From: Lentisphaeria bacterium
GTDB lineage: Bacteria > Verrucomicrobiota > Lentisphaeria > Victivallales > UBA1829
DNA: 7,010 nt
Assembly (NCBI GenBank): GCA_019408975.1
Contig: DXVA01000238.1
Span: forward strand, 1-7,010
Reading direction: 5' to 3'
Part shown: in pieces, positions 1-6,611 of the stretch
Layout: every line of letters starts with the position of its first letter
Numbering within the stretch: the stretch's first letter is position 1
Notes under the pieces: generated by a model
What the model saw: the letters and a program-made list of their open reading frames with translations, nothing else
Databases searched by the model: none
What the model was told of the DNA's origin: nothing
Made by a program: the position numbers and the translations under genes

Positions 1-1286
1 GTCAATGCGAAAATCAGCATCAGCTGATAGAAATTGCAGTATTGTTTCAGCACCCACTCGATCAGCGATTGCAGATAGTTGGCGCAGAGTCCCCCGAAAA
101 TGCCGACGGAAACCCCGAAACAGGGCGCATTTCTCAAATACCGCAGGCAGTCGAATGACCGGATGAAATAGTAGCCGTACCAGATCAGCAGCATTGCCAG
201 TGAAATCCAGCCGCCCTCCGCGGCGACCAGCAGATAGGTGGTTTCCACAATTGCGCCGAAGTCCTCCGTGTCGGGGTGAATTATCATTCCTTCAAATTGT
301 TCCCGCGCATAATCCTTGTGCGGCCCCGTGTAAGCGGAAAAATTATTTGCCCCGACACCGAAAAGATAATGGTCATTGGCGATGCGGACTGCGGCTTTCG
401 CCAGATTGATACGTGTTGTCCTGGAGGATACCGGGGCGTTCTGGAAACGCTGAATGATGCGCGGCGCCGCATATCCCAGCAGAATGAGCGCTCCCGCCAG
501 CCCGAGGAAAGTGAAAAGAATCTGGCGCCTGGTGATTCCATTGAAAATCAGGGTGAAAAACACCACAACGGCACATCCGATGAAATAGCAGAACAGCCCC
601 CCCCGGGAGTAGGTGAAAATAATGAGCAGAATCGTGGAGAGCAGCCCCGCGGCAACCAGCAGGGTCTGAAGAAGATTCATCTTTTCGTTCAGCAGGATGC
701 CGAGGAGCAGTGCTCCGAAAAGCGAAACATACAATGCCAGTGAGTTCTGATGCGGGAGAGTGCTGGGAATCTGATAATACATCCCTGTCAGGTATTTCTG
801 ATATAACCCCACCAGCAGCATGAAGAACAATGTCCCGCAGATGGTATAGACCAGCGGCCAGAGCTTTTTGTAATTGATGAGGAAGTTGTATGCCGCCAGA
901 AAGAAAATGTACATCCAGATCATTTTCACGATTTCAAATCCCCATTGCGGCAGGTAGACTGCGTCAATGCCGGAAAGCAGTATTGTGGCGAAATAAAGCG
1001 CATAAAACCATGTTCCGCCCGGAGCAAAGGAAATTTTGCATTTCGGGTCCGCCAACATGCTCAGGAAGACGATCGACGAGGAGATGTCAACCATGGTGAG
1101 CGCGAATCCGCGCGCCGTTCCCGTCCAGTCCGGGATCGGATGGATATGGATTGCCAGCATACTGGATGTGAAGAAGACCATTGAACAGAAAAACGCCAGA
1201 CGGAATACCGGGTATATCCGCGCCAGAATCACTCCCGGCGGAATGACTCCGAGGAAAATGGTGAGGAATATCAGTAATTTAACCAT
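1..1286 (-). CDS. O-antigen ligase / polymerase (Wzy_C family) membrane protein, 3' end outside window
   Basis: The minus-strand frame is open from an ATG at 1286-1284 to the window edge, giving at least 428 codons with no stop. The translation begins MVKLLIFLTIFLGVIPPGV and is a chain of hydrophobic membrane segments, as in WaaL/Wzy-type proteins. Two family landmarks are visible: TYSRGGL at about residues 223-229, and a periplasmic-loop region with FGVGANNF at about 309-316 followed by YLLVAAEGGW near 350. Members of this family either polymerise lipid-linked repeat units or transfer glycan to an acceptor in the periplasm; the sequence does not say which. The start is supported by AGGCGG at 1296-1291, four bases upstream, which overlaps the stop of the export lipoprotein gene, so translation is probably coupled. 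The HN.YL-type signature often seen in the loop reads ETTYL here. Family call is fairly secure; exact role is not. Confidence 0.85.
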   Translation of the reverse strand, partial: MVKLLIFLTIFLGVIPPGVILARIYPVFRLAFFCSMVFFTSSMLAIHIHPIPDWTGTARGFALTMVDISSSIVFLSMLADPKCKISFAPGGTWFYALYFATILLSGIDAVYLPQWGFEIVKMIWMYIFFLAAYNFLINYKKLWPLVYTICGTLFFMLLVGLYQKYLTGMYYQIPSTLPHQNSLALYVSLFGALLLGILLNEKMNLLQTLLVAAGLLSTILLIIFTYSRGGLFCYFIGCAVVVFFTLIFNGITRRQILFTFLGLAGALILLGYAAPRIIQRFQNAPVSSRTTRINLAKAAVRIANDHYLFGVGANNFSAYTGPHKDYAREQFEGMIIHPDTEDFGAIVETTYLLVAAEGGWISLAMLLIWYGYYFIRSFDCLRYLRNAPCFGVSVGIFGGLCANYLQSLIEWVLKQYCNFYQLMLIFAL

Positions 1287-1294
1287 TGAGCCGC

Positions 1295-2338
1295 CTAGTC
1301 GTTGGACCAGTAGGCGCTGGGATTGCCAAACGGTCCCGCCAGCATACTGAGCCCCTGAAGGGACGGCAGTATTTTGCGGACGATGACGTTCCAGTCGGAA
1401 ATGCCGTCCGCCGGAACATAGACGATGTCGTTTGCCTGGAGCGGGAAGTCCATGATCTTGCCCTCCTGCATTTTTGTGACGTTGACCGTATAAACTACGG
1501 GATTCTTCAACCCGCCGCGAATGATTTTGATCTCATCGCTGTGTGTCTCACGGAGCCCGCCGCCGTAAGGCAGCGCCTGAAGGACGGTCATGCCCTCTTT
1601 GAATCCGATATAAGTCGGTTTCCCGACCTGTCCGAGCAGCGCCACTGTGCTGTTCATCACGGACGGAATATAAATGTAATCCCCGTTTTTCAGCGGAATA
1701 TTGTGAAGCGGATCTCCCTGCAGAAGCGCTTTCTGGAAATTGACCGGAAGCAGCCTGCCGTCTCTTGATATGTAGGCATTTTCCAGATCGGCGAGTTCAA
1801 CGGTATCGCCATGGAAAAGCCCTTCGGAAAGCCCTTTCGCCATGGCTACCGCGTCGATCAGGCGGGTTTTCCCGATGGAGATCGGGTAACACCCCGGGAC
1901 ATTGACTCTGCCCACGATGGTGAAATTGTATCCGTTGATCCGTATCGGGATCAGGGACACGAGAGGTTTGCGGATGTACTGGGAAATCCGTTTTTTCAGC
2001 GCTTCCGTTGCCTCCACAAGGGAAAGCCCCCCGATTTTTACCGGACCGATCAGCGGCGCGCTTACGAAACCGTCCGGCGTGACGACGATCTGGCGTACCG
2101 TAAGCTCCGGGTGTTCATATACCGTGATATCGAACTGGTCTCCCGGCGTTATCTTGTATGGTGCGGTGTCCGGAGCATGAAGCTTTTTCAACTGTTCCGT
2201 AAGGTCTCTTTCATTCACCGGTTCGGGCGGTTTGACCGAATAGTGGTTGGGGATGGCGATCGGCGCAAAGGAATCTGCCGTGCAACCCGCCAGCAGCGCC
2301 AGAAAAGCTGAAAATGCAAAAAGGATGATTTTTTTCAT
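1295..2338 (-). CDS. Wza-type polysaccharide export outer-membrane lipoprotein (OPX family)
   Basis: This 347-residue protein is the outer-membrane end of the export pathway. It starts with a lipoprotein signal peptide, MKKIILFAFSAFLALLAGC, with a lipobox LAGC and lipidated Cys19. A polysaccharide export domain follows from about residue 60 (YKITPGDQFDITVYEHPEL) to 130. Two SLBB-like segments come next, at about 138-225 (FTIVGRVNVPGCYPI, then GDYIYIPS) and 231-310 (VALLGQVGKPTY, then DIVYVPADG). The tail at about 315-335 (DWNVIVRKILPSLQGLSMLAG) could be the amphipathic helix that crosses the outer membrane in OPX proteins; that is inference. Its ATG overlaps the stop of the co-polymerase gene (ATGA), with AAGG about eight bases upstream, and its own stop is TAG at 1297-1295. 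Length is slightly under E. coli Wza. It should pair with the upstream co-polymerase. Confidence 0.93.
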   Translation of the reverse strand: MKKIILFAFSAFLALLAGCTADSFAPIAIPNHYSVKPPEPVNERDLTEQLKKLHAPDTAPYKITPGDQFDITVYEHPELTVRQIVVTPDGFVSAPLIGPVKIGGLSLVEATEALKKRISQYIRKPLVSLIPIRINGYNFTIVGRVNVPGCYPISIGKTRLIDAVAMAKGLSEGLFHGDTVELADLENAYISRDGRLLPVNFQKALLQGDPLHNIPLKNGDYIYIPSVMNSTVALLGQVGKPTYIGFKEGMTVLQALPYGGGLRETHSDEIKIIRGGLKNPVVYTVNVTKMQEGKIMDFPLQANDIVYVPADGISDWNVIVRKILPSLQGLSMLAGPFGNPSAYWSND

Positions 2339-4383
2339 AGACTGACCTTACGGTATATTTTGTTTTCAACGTCATAAAGGAGGCCCGCGATTCTCTGAAC
2401 CTTGCTGGTGTTGAGCTGGAGCAGTGTCTGGTAAATCTGCCACTTCGAGGTCTTTCCGTAACGCATCGGAATAACCGTCAGATCGGCGGACTTGCAGATT
2501 TCGGAATAGAGCTGGCGGTGCAGTTCAAACTCGAAAAGCTCCCAGATGACAAGGTCGAACTGCTGAAGCGTATTGCGCAGCTGCCCGATGCGCTCCTCCT
2601 CCGGCGGAGAGATGAACGCGAGATCGTCCAGCTTGAAATAAAGAACCTGATCCTTGCCCGGTTCCGGCAGTGTGTCCGTGAAACCGTAAAGAAAATCATT
2701 GACCAGATAGCGTGCGCTGTGGGCGGTCTGTTCCTCCGGGGCAACCCGGATAATCCGGTATCTGATGTCTCTTTTCACTTTCAGTATTTCGCAGAATTCA
2801 TTGAGAATATTTGTGCTCAGATCTTCCTGCGATATCGGCGCAATGGCAATGATTGCCGGAGTTTTTCCTGCTCCGCGCAGCAGTTCCTCCGCCTGATTGA
2901 TGGCACCCTGCAGGGCACTGTAGAAGTCCGCGCGGCAGTGGTGGTCGAAGTGCGGGATGACGCCGAGAGCGGGAATATGCAGGGCGTCTTCGATATCCAC
3001 CTTGGAACGGACGGAAAGATTGATGAACTCTTTGCCGAGAACGAAACCGCCGCTGAGGACGGCGCCGAAAAACAGCCCGAGCAGGAAAAAGAGCGGGCGT
3101 TTGCGCGGAAGCGGATCGGTGGGGACGGTGGCTGTTTCCTGAATGGTGATGTCCGTGAAAGAGCGGTCGAGGAAAAGCTGAAGTTCCTTTGTCAGGGCTT
3201 CCTGTTTGAGGAGCAGGTTTCTTTTCTGGCTGATCTGATCTTCCAGCATGTTCAGGGAGGGGGCGAGCAGATCCAGTTTGTCGCGTCTCTCTTTCAGTTT
3301 CGCGAGTGTTTCCGTATAAGTGGCGATGGTGCTTTTCAATGCCGTTCTTTCCGCCTTGATCTTGTGCTGTTCGTTGGAAAGATTGATGTATTCGGCGTTT
3401 CTTCCGTTTACGACTTTCACTTTTCCGTCATCGGTCTTGTTTTCCCTGATGGAATCTTCAAGGGCTTTGATCAGCATCTTCTGTTTTTCCACGATCGGGT
3501 TATTGTCTGTGTAACGCTGGCGGAGACTGGAAAGCTCCAGTTTGAGATCGGCAAGCTTTCTGTCGCTGGAGATATTCTGTTCGGAATAAAGTTCCACGAC
3601 TTTGGGCGTCGTCTGGAGCTGAACCTCAAGATCATCGTATTTTTTCTGAAGCGCATCCAGCTGCGTTTCCGCCTGGAGAAGACGGTCCTCCTGAATTATG
3701 ATTCTCTGGGCATTGGTGGCCTGTTCCTGAGTCAGTGAACTGATGTTGTTTTCGTCGTAGAGTCTTTTCTTGCGGTTCAGTAGATCGTCAAGTTCTTTCT
3801 GCAGGCTGTTTCTGCTGCGGATGCTGCTTTCGCAGATTTGTTCGATGTTGGTGCGGATGAATTTTTTATAGTCCTCGAGAAATACCTCCGAGAGAGTGTT
3901 GGCGATATCCGCGGAAAGCTTCGGATTCCTTGTGGTCGCCGTAATGAAGAAATAATTTGAATTTTTGGATGCCTGCCGGATGCTTATGGTCCGGAACAGC
4001 TGTTCGTGGGTGTAGTTGAGTTTCAGCCGGCGTGATGTTTCATTGAGATTCGCTCTGTTGAGGATCATATTGAATATGACGCTGATTTGAGTGGAGACAT
4101 AGCCGGTGGGCAGTGTGCTGCTGCGCACATCCGCAACCTGACGGACCAGAGCCGTGTTTGCTGAATAGGCTTTCGGTGAAAGAATGCTTCTGCCGATGAA
4201 GAACAGAATCCCGAACAATAACGGCAGGGACGCGAGCAGCCACCATTTGTGCATCAGAGCTGTGAACCAGAAAATCAGATCCCTGCGGAAGAGATCGCTG
4301 ATTCTCTGCCTGCCCGGCTGGTCCGCCTGTGTTTCGTTCTGCTCCTCCTGAACGCTGATTTCGTTGTTTTCTCCAAGAATCAT
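2335..4383 (-). CDS. Wzz/Wzc-type polysaccharide co-polymerase with a degenerate BY-kinase domain
   Basis: This 682-residue inner-membrane protein controls glycan chain length and export. It has a charged N-terminal cytoplasmic stretch, membrane segment 1 at about 46-68 (HKWWLLASLPLLFGILFFIG), a Wzz region, and a long coiled-coil periplasmic domain at about 185-400. The PTDPLPRKRP motif (421-430) immediately precedes membrane segment 2 (430-452), as in GNVR/Wzz proteins. Residues 455-682 resemble a bacterial tyrosine kinase (BY-kinase) fold but have no P-loop: the expected place reads IAIAPISQEDLSTN (511-524). The Walker B region reads DLVIWELFEF (610-619), and no C-terminal tyrosine cluster is present. 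It therefore looks like a non-catalytic kinase relative. The start at 4383 is chosen for GGGAG eight bases upstream; an in-frame ATG at 4419, overlapping the previous stop as TGATG, is an alternative that adds 12 residues. The open frame continues further up to 4791, but that overlaps the preceding gene. Confidence 0.9.
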   Translation of the reverse strand: MILGENNEISVQEEQNETQADQPGRQRISDLFRRDLIFWFTALMHKWWLLASLPLLFGILFFIGRSILSPKAYSANTALVRQVADVRSSTLPTGYVSTQISVIFNMILNRANLNETSRRLKLNYTHEQLFRTISIRQASKNSNYFFITATTRNPKLSADIANTLSEVFLEDYKKFIRTNIEQICESSIRSRNSLQKELDDLLNRKKRLYDENNISSLTQEQATNAQRIIIQEDRLLQAETQLDALQKKYDDLEVQLQTTPKVVELYSEQNISSDRKLADLKLELSSLRQRYTDNNPIVEKQKMLIKALEDSIRENKTDDGKVKVVNGRNAEYINLSNEQHKIKAERTALKSTIATYTETLAKLKERRDKLDLLAPSLNMLEDQISQKRNLLLKQEALTKELQLFLDRSFTDITIQETATVPTDPLPRKRPLFFLLGLFFGAVLSGGFVLGKEFINLSVRSKVDIEDALHIPALGVIPHFDHHCRADFYSALQGAINQAEELLRGAGKTPAIIAIAPISQEDLSTNILNEFCEILKVKRDIRYRIIRVAPEEQTAHSARYLVNDFLYGFTDTLPEPGKDQVLYFKLDDLAFISPPEEERIGQLRNTLQQFDLVIWELFEFELHRQLYSEICKSADLTVIPMRYGKTSKWQIYQTLLQLNTSKVQRIAGLLYDVENKIYRKVSL

Positions 4384-4390
4384 CTTATTT

Positions 4391-4395
4391 CTCCC
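4391..4395 (-). promoter_or_regulatory. Ribosome binding site deciding the co-polymerase start
   Basis: On the minus strand GGGAG lies seven to eight bases before the ATG at 4383-4381. No comparable purine-rich site precedes the alternative ATG at 4419, so the shorter protein is preferred. The long upstream extension of the frame overlaps the preceding gene and reads as low-quality, non-family sequence. Confidence 0.55.
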
Positions 4396-4418
4396 GAGTT
4401 CATGCCGTGCCCGTGGCA

Positions 4419-5606
4419 TCAGGTCCGTTTCAATAAATTGCGCATCAGGATTCCCTTCAGGATTTTGAAGTTCTTCCAGAAGCTTGCGTGATACATATAA
4501 TACAGCTCGTCGATTTCCCGCTGAAAGGGATCGTCTGCATGTTGAAGATATTCCGAATAGGAAAAAATTCCCGGCGCATAGTCCGGAAACTGTTTCAAAA
4601 TTCGCGCATTTTCCGGGGTTGCCTCCAGAATATAACTGCCGACGAGACGGAGCCTGCCCGTCAGAACCAGCGGCAGAAGGTGATAGCGGTCCAGGGAAAA
4701 TTTCAGGAAATAACGTCCCGGAAAGCTGTCCGGCGGCTGAATGTACAGATGCAGTTTCAATTTCCTTTTGCGCTGCTGGTTCATATAGCATTCCACTTCG
4801 GTGGCGTGTATCCGTATGAAGGGGCGGAACAGCAGAAACGGGATGAAATAGAATACGAGCATGAGAAGCGCTATGGCTCTCTGAGTGACCGGGCAGCGCC
4901 AGTAACCCTGTTTGACCAGCGGCGTCAGGAGGAACTCGTCGACGATATCGAGCCTGACCCCTTTCCTGGGATCAATGATGTAATTGCGGTAGATGATCTT
5001 GTCTTCGATTTGAAGTTTGCAGCCCACATAAGTATTGCCCATTACGATGGCATTGTTGAGGATGACGCCGTTGTCAATCAGCGAGTTGTCTCCGATGACC
5101 GCTCCCGGCCCGACGCAGGAATCCTTTCCCAGCTGGATCGAACTGCCGAGGATGACCGGTGTGTTGACCGTGGCGCTTTTGGGAATCTCGACATCGCGGC
5201 CTATGATGAATGTGGCGCTGTCCCCGTATCCCGGCAGGTTGTAACAGGCGGCCAGCTCATATACGAGGCGCATATTCTGCCGGTAAAACATCTGAATGGA
5301 ATCGACCGGCGTGGCCTCAAGGAGATCGGAACGGAACTCCGTATCGGCAGGGGCGTCCGGGAAGTCCGGGAATCTGTTCCTGCCGATCAGATACCAGCCG
5401 TCCGTTTCAGTGAAAGCCCTGCCGCAAAGGGTGTCCGCATCGGCTTGCAGTGGTTCGGGTTTGCGCTTGTCATAGTCAATCCAGATCATGCCCGACAGGA
5501 GCAGCAGATCGTCGCCGGCGCAGAATGCACGGTTTTTCAGCAGAAGTCTTTTGAGAGATTCCCCCGGAATCGCCGCCGCATAGCTGATTTGAATTCCCAG
5601 CGGCAT
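4419..5606 (-). CDS. Open remainder of the fusion: nucleotidyltransferase C-part, hexapeptide beta-helix, membrane segment, degenerate PGT-like domain
   Basis: Downstream of the TAG the same frame stays open for 395 residues from the first ATG at 5606. It holds the rest of the nucleotidyltransferase-like fold; LLLLSGMIWIDYD stands where a G-D metal-binding motif is expected. Hexapeptide repeats follow at about 131-204 (IIGRDVEIPKSATV, VILGSSIQLGKDSCVGPGAV, IGDNSLIDNGVIL). A hydrophobic segment lies at about 244-264 (AIALLMLVFYFIPFLLFRPFI). The C-terminal part aligns with the neighbouring phosphoglycosyl transferase: KFSLDR, LTGRLRLVG, a PGI segment, a D.PF motif, and FWKNFKILK. No good ribosome binding site precedes 5606, so independent translation is doubtful; it may be silent, or translated by reinitiation or readthrough. 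Confidence 0.6.
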   Translation of the reverse strand: MPLGIQISYAAAIPGESLKRLLLKNRAFCAGDDLLLLSGMIWIDYDKRKPEPLQADADTLCGRAFTETDGWYLIGRNRFPDFPDAPADTEFRSDLLEATPVDSIQMFYRQNMRLVYELAACYNLPGYGDSATFIIGRDVEIPKSATVNTPVILGSSIQLGKDSCVGPGAVIGDNSLIDNGVILNNAIVMGNTYVGCKLQIEDKIIYRNYIIDPRKGVRLDIVDEFLLTPLVKQGYWRCPVTQRAIALLMLVFYFIPFLLFRPFIRIHATEVECYMNQQRKRKLKLHLYIQPPDSFPGRYFLKFSLDRYHLLPLVLTGRLRLVGSYILEATPENARILKQFPDYAPGIFSYSEYLQHADDPFQREIDELYYMYHASFWKNFKILKGILMRNLLKRT

Positions 5607-5633
5607 ACCGTCTTCGAAATGATCGTAAAGCTC

Positions 5634-5636
5634 CTA
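5634..5636 (-). other. In-frame TAG codon inside the fusion gene
   Basis: The codon lies between ACG (Thr58) and GAG (Glu60) and is in the same frame as both flanking halves; 27 bases separate it from the next in-frame ATG. A one-base change from CAG (Gln), AAG, GAG, TGG, TAC or TAT could have produced it. The export lipoprotein and STAS genes also end in TAG at natural domain ends, which argues against a genome-wide sense reading of TAG. Confidence 0.9.
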
Positions 5637-5810
5637 CGTGGCATTGTCCGAAACGATCCTGATCTCCCGGATGCCGCTTAAAATGCAGAAATCAACCAGA
5701 AACCCCAGAAAGGGTTTGTTGCCGAACCGCAGCAGGTAGGGCGGATAATCCGGGAAAAACCTCCGGACCCACTCCGTGCTGGATTCAGGACAATGCAGGA
5801 TTGCTTTCAT
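5634..5810 (-). CDS. N-terminal fragment (58 aa) of the nucleotidyltransferase-like fusion
   Basis: This is what would be made if the TAG ends translation: MKAILHC through VSDNAT. It resembles the first half-fold of sugar nucleotidyltransferases: NKPFLGFLVDFC matches the NKP...L region, and LSGIREIRIVSD matches the GI.EI.IV strand. The usual glycine-rich activating loop (GG.GTRL.P) is absent; the corresponding stretch reads CPESSTEWVRRFFPDYPP. A TTG at 5825, overlapping the previous stop, could extend the frame by five residues, but the ATG with AAGGA five bases upstream is the better start. As an isolated peptide it is unlikely to have activity. Confidence 0.5.
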   Translation of the reverse strand: MKAILHCPESSTEWVRRFFPDYPPYLLRFGNKPFLGFLVDFCILSGIREIRIVSDNAT

Positions 5811-5815
5811 TCTGT

Positions 5816-5820
5816 TCCTT
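5816..5820 (-). promoter_or_regulatory. Ribosome binding site of the fusion gene
   Basis: AAGGA on the minus strand lies five bases before the ATG at 5810-5808 and just after the stop of the sugar transferase gene. It favours 5810 over the TTG at 5825 as the start. Confidence 0.6.
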
Positions 5821-5821
5821 T

Positions 5822-6562
5822 TCAATAGGCGCCGCGTCCGGTCAGGACCGCCGGAATTGTTTTCAGTAAAATCAGAAGATCCTTCCAGATGCTCTGGCTT
5901 TTGATGTATTCTTTGTCCAGCAGCACCTGCTGATGAAACGGGATATCGCTTCTGCCGGAGATTTGCCAGATGCAGGTGATTCCCGGAAGAATCTGGAGGC
6001 GCTTCCTGTCGTCGAGCGTATAAAGATCGACCTCCTGCGGCAGGGGCGGGCGCGGACCGACGAGACTCATATCTCCAAGCAGAACATTGAAGATCTGAGG
6101 CAGTTCATCAATACTGTATTTCCGGATGAAGCGTCCGCAGCGCGTGATGCGCGGATCGTTCTTCATCTTGAAAATGACGCCGTCCCCGGATTCATTTTCC
6201 GCTTCCAGCTCCTTGCGCCGCCTGTCCGCATCCACATACATGGACCGGAACTTATAGAAATAGAAATGGCGCCCGTTGAGTCCCACCCGGACTTGACGGT
6301 AGATCAGCGGTCCCGGAGAATCCAGTTTGACCCAGATTGCCGTAATCAGAAATACCGGCGAAAGGCAGACCAGGAGAACGAGGCTTCCGACCAGATCGAA
6401 ACAGCGTTTCAGTACATAGGCACTCCTGACTGTAAAGTTCCAGACCCTGATCTTGAAGTTGACTCTCTGGATGTCCTTTTTGTGCTTCGGCTTAAGCAGG
6501 AACTCCATCAACTCCCTGGTCTCACAGCCCAACGGATCTTTTTCTGTTTTGCCGGGTTTCAT
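5822..6562 (-). CDS. Monotopic phosphoglycosyl transferase (bacterial sugar transferase family, WcaJ/PglC-like core)
   Basis: This 246-residue enzyme is expected to transfer a sugar phosphate from a nucleotide sugar to undecaprenyl phosphate at the inner membrane, the first step of glycan assembly. All main family marks are visible: the membrane re-entrant hydrophobic segment at about 55-79 (FDLVGSLVLLVCLSPVFLITAIWVK, shown here only by its ends F55 and K79), DSPGPLIYRQVRVG at 81-94, KFRSM at 104-108, the catalytic Asp152-Glu153 dyad in KYSIDELPQ, LVGPRPPLPQEV at 167-178, and PGITCIWQISGRSD at 193-206. It has the short catalytic-core form with about 50 extra N-terminal residues, and no multi-span WcaJ N-terminal domain. 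The ATG at 6562 has GAGGGG eight bases upstream; the TGA lies at 5824-5822. The sugar used cannot be told from sequence. Confidence 0.95.
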   Translation of the reverse strand: MKPGKTEKDPLGCETRELMEFLLKPKHKKDIQRVNFKIRVWNFTVRSAYVLKRCFDLVGSLVLLVCLSPVFLITAIWVKLDSPGPLIYRQVRVGLNGRHFYFYKFRSMYVDADRRRKELEAENESGDGVIFKMKNDPRITRCGRFIRKYSIDELPQIFNVLLGDMSLVGPRPPLPQEVDLYTLDDRKRLQILPGITCIWQISGRSDIPFHQQVLLDKEYIKSQSIWKDLLILLKTIPAVLTGRGAY

Positions 6563-6570
6563 ATCGTCGT

Positions 6571-6576
6571 CCCCTC
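6571..6576 (-). promoter_or_regulatory. Ribosome binding site of the phosphoglycosyl transferase
   Basis: GAGGGG on the minus strand sits eight bases before the ATG at 6562-6560, within the 49-nt gap after the STAS gene. The rest of the gap shows no hairpin or other clear signal. Confidence 0.55.
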
Positions 6577-6611
6577 AACAGCATGACGGAAATGGCGCAG
6601 AGATAAGATTT

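Larger units (their letters stand above)
4419..5810 (-). pseudogene. Nucleotidyltransferase-like / left-handed beta-helix / degenerate sugar-transferase fusion gene, interrupted by in-frame TAG
   Basis: The ATG at 5810-5808 (MKAILHC), preceded by AAGGA five bases upstream, opens a frame of 463 residue positions ending in TGA at 4421-4419. A single TAG at 5636-5634 (codon 59) interrupts it with no frameshift; sequence on both sides reads as one domain (IREIRIVSDNAT, stop, ELYDHFEDG). Domain order is: nucleotidyltransferase-like region (1 to about 190), hexapeptide beta-helix (about 198-271), one membrane segment (about 312-332), and a degenerate phosphoglycosyl-transferase-like region (about 310-460). 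The gene begins 11 bases after the stop of the intact transferase gene and ends at or just before the co-polymerase gene. TAG appears to end two neighbouring genes normally, so I treat this as a nonsense mutation or base-calling error. A CAG or other one-base change would restore the gene. Confidence 0.7.

Noticed and set aside
276..743. Plus-strand open frame in the first 1.3 kb
   Set aside because: The minus strand is open throughout and encodes membrane segments with the SRGG and GVGANNF marks; the plus-strand product is low-complexity hydrophilic sequence.
2860..2874. GAGKT in the co-polymerase as a Walker A motif
   Set aside because: It precedes the hydrophobic strand that should lead into the P-loop, lacks the full G....GK[ST] pattern, and is not followed by the expected helix. 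It is probably a linker coincidence.
2518..3738. Long plus-strand open frame (406 codons) opposite the co-polymerase gene
   Set aside because: The minus strand encodes a clear family protein over the same span; the antisense product shows no recognisable domain and reads as a shadow of the coiled-coil codons.
5629..5633. AGGAG just after the TAG as a ribosome binding site for a separate downstream gene
   Set aside because: The first in-frame ATG is 24 bases further on, too far, and no in-frame GTG or TTG lies at a suitable distance.
5634..5636. Alternative genetic code with TAG as a sense codon
   Set aside because: The export lipoprotein (TAG at 1297-1295) and the STAS gene (TAG at 6614-6612) end at natural family ends. 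Reading through the STAS stop would run about 30 codons into the next gene.
4488..5681. Long plus-strand open frame (397 codons) opposite the fusion gene
   Set aside because: Its length made me consider whether the fusion was the shadow, but hexapeptide repeats and PGT-like motifs on the minus strand settle it. The plus-strand product has no family features.
6563..6611. Possible terminator or promoter between the STAS and transferase genes
   Set aside because: The 49-nt gap contains a ribosome binding site but no hairpin with a T-run and no convincing -35/-10 pair.
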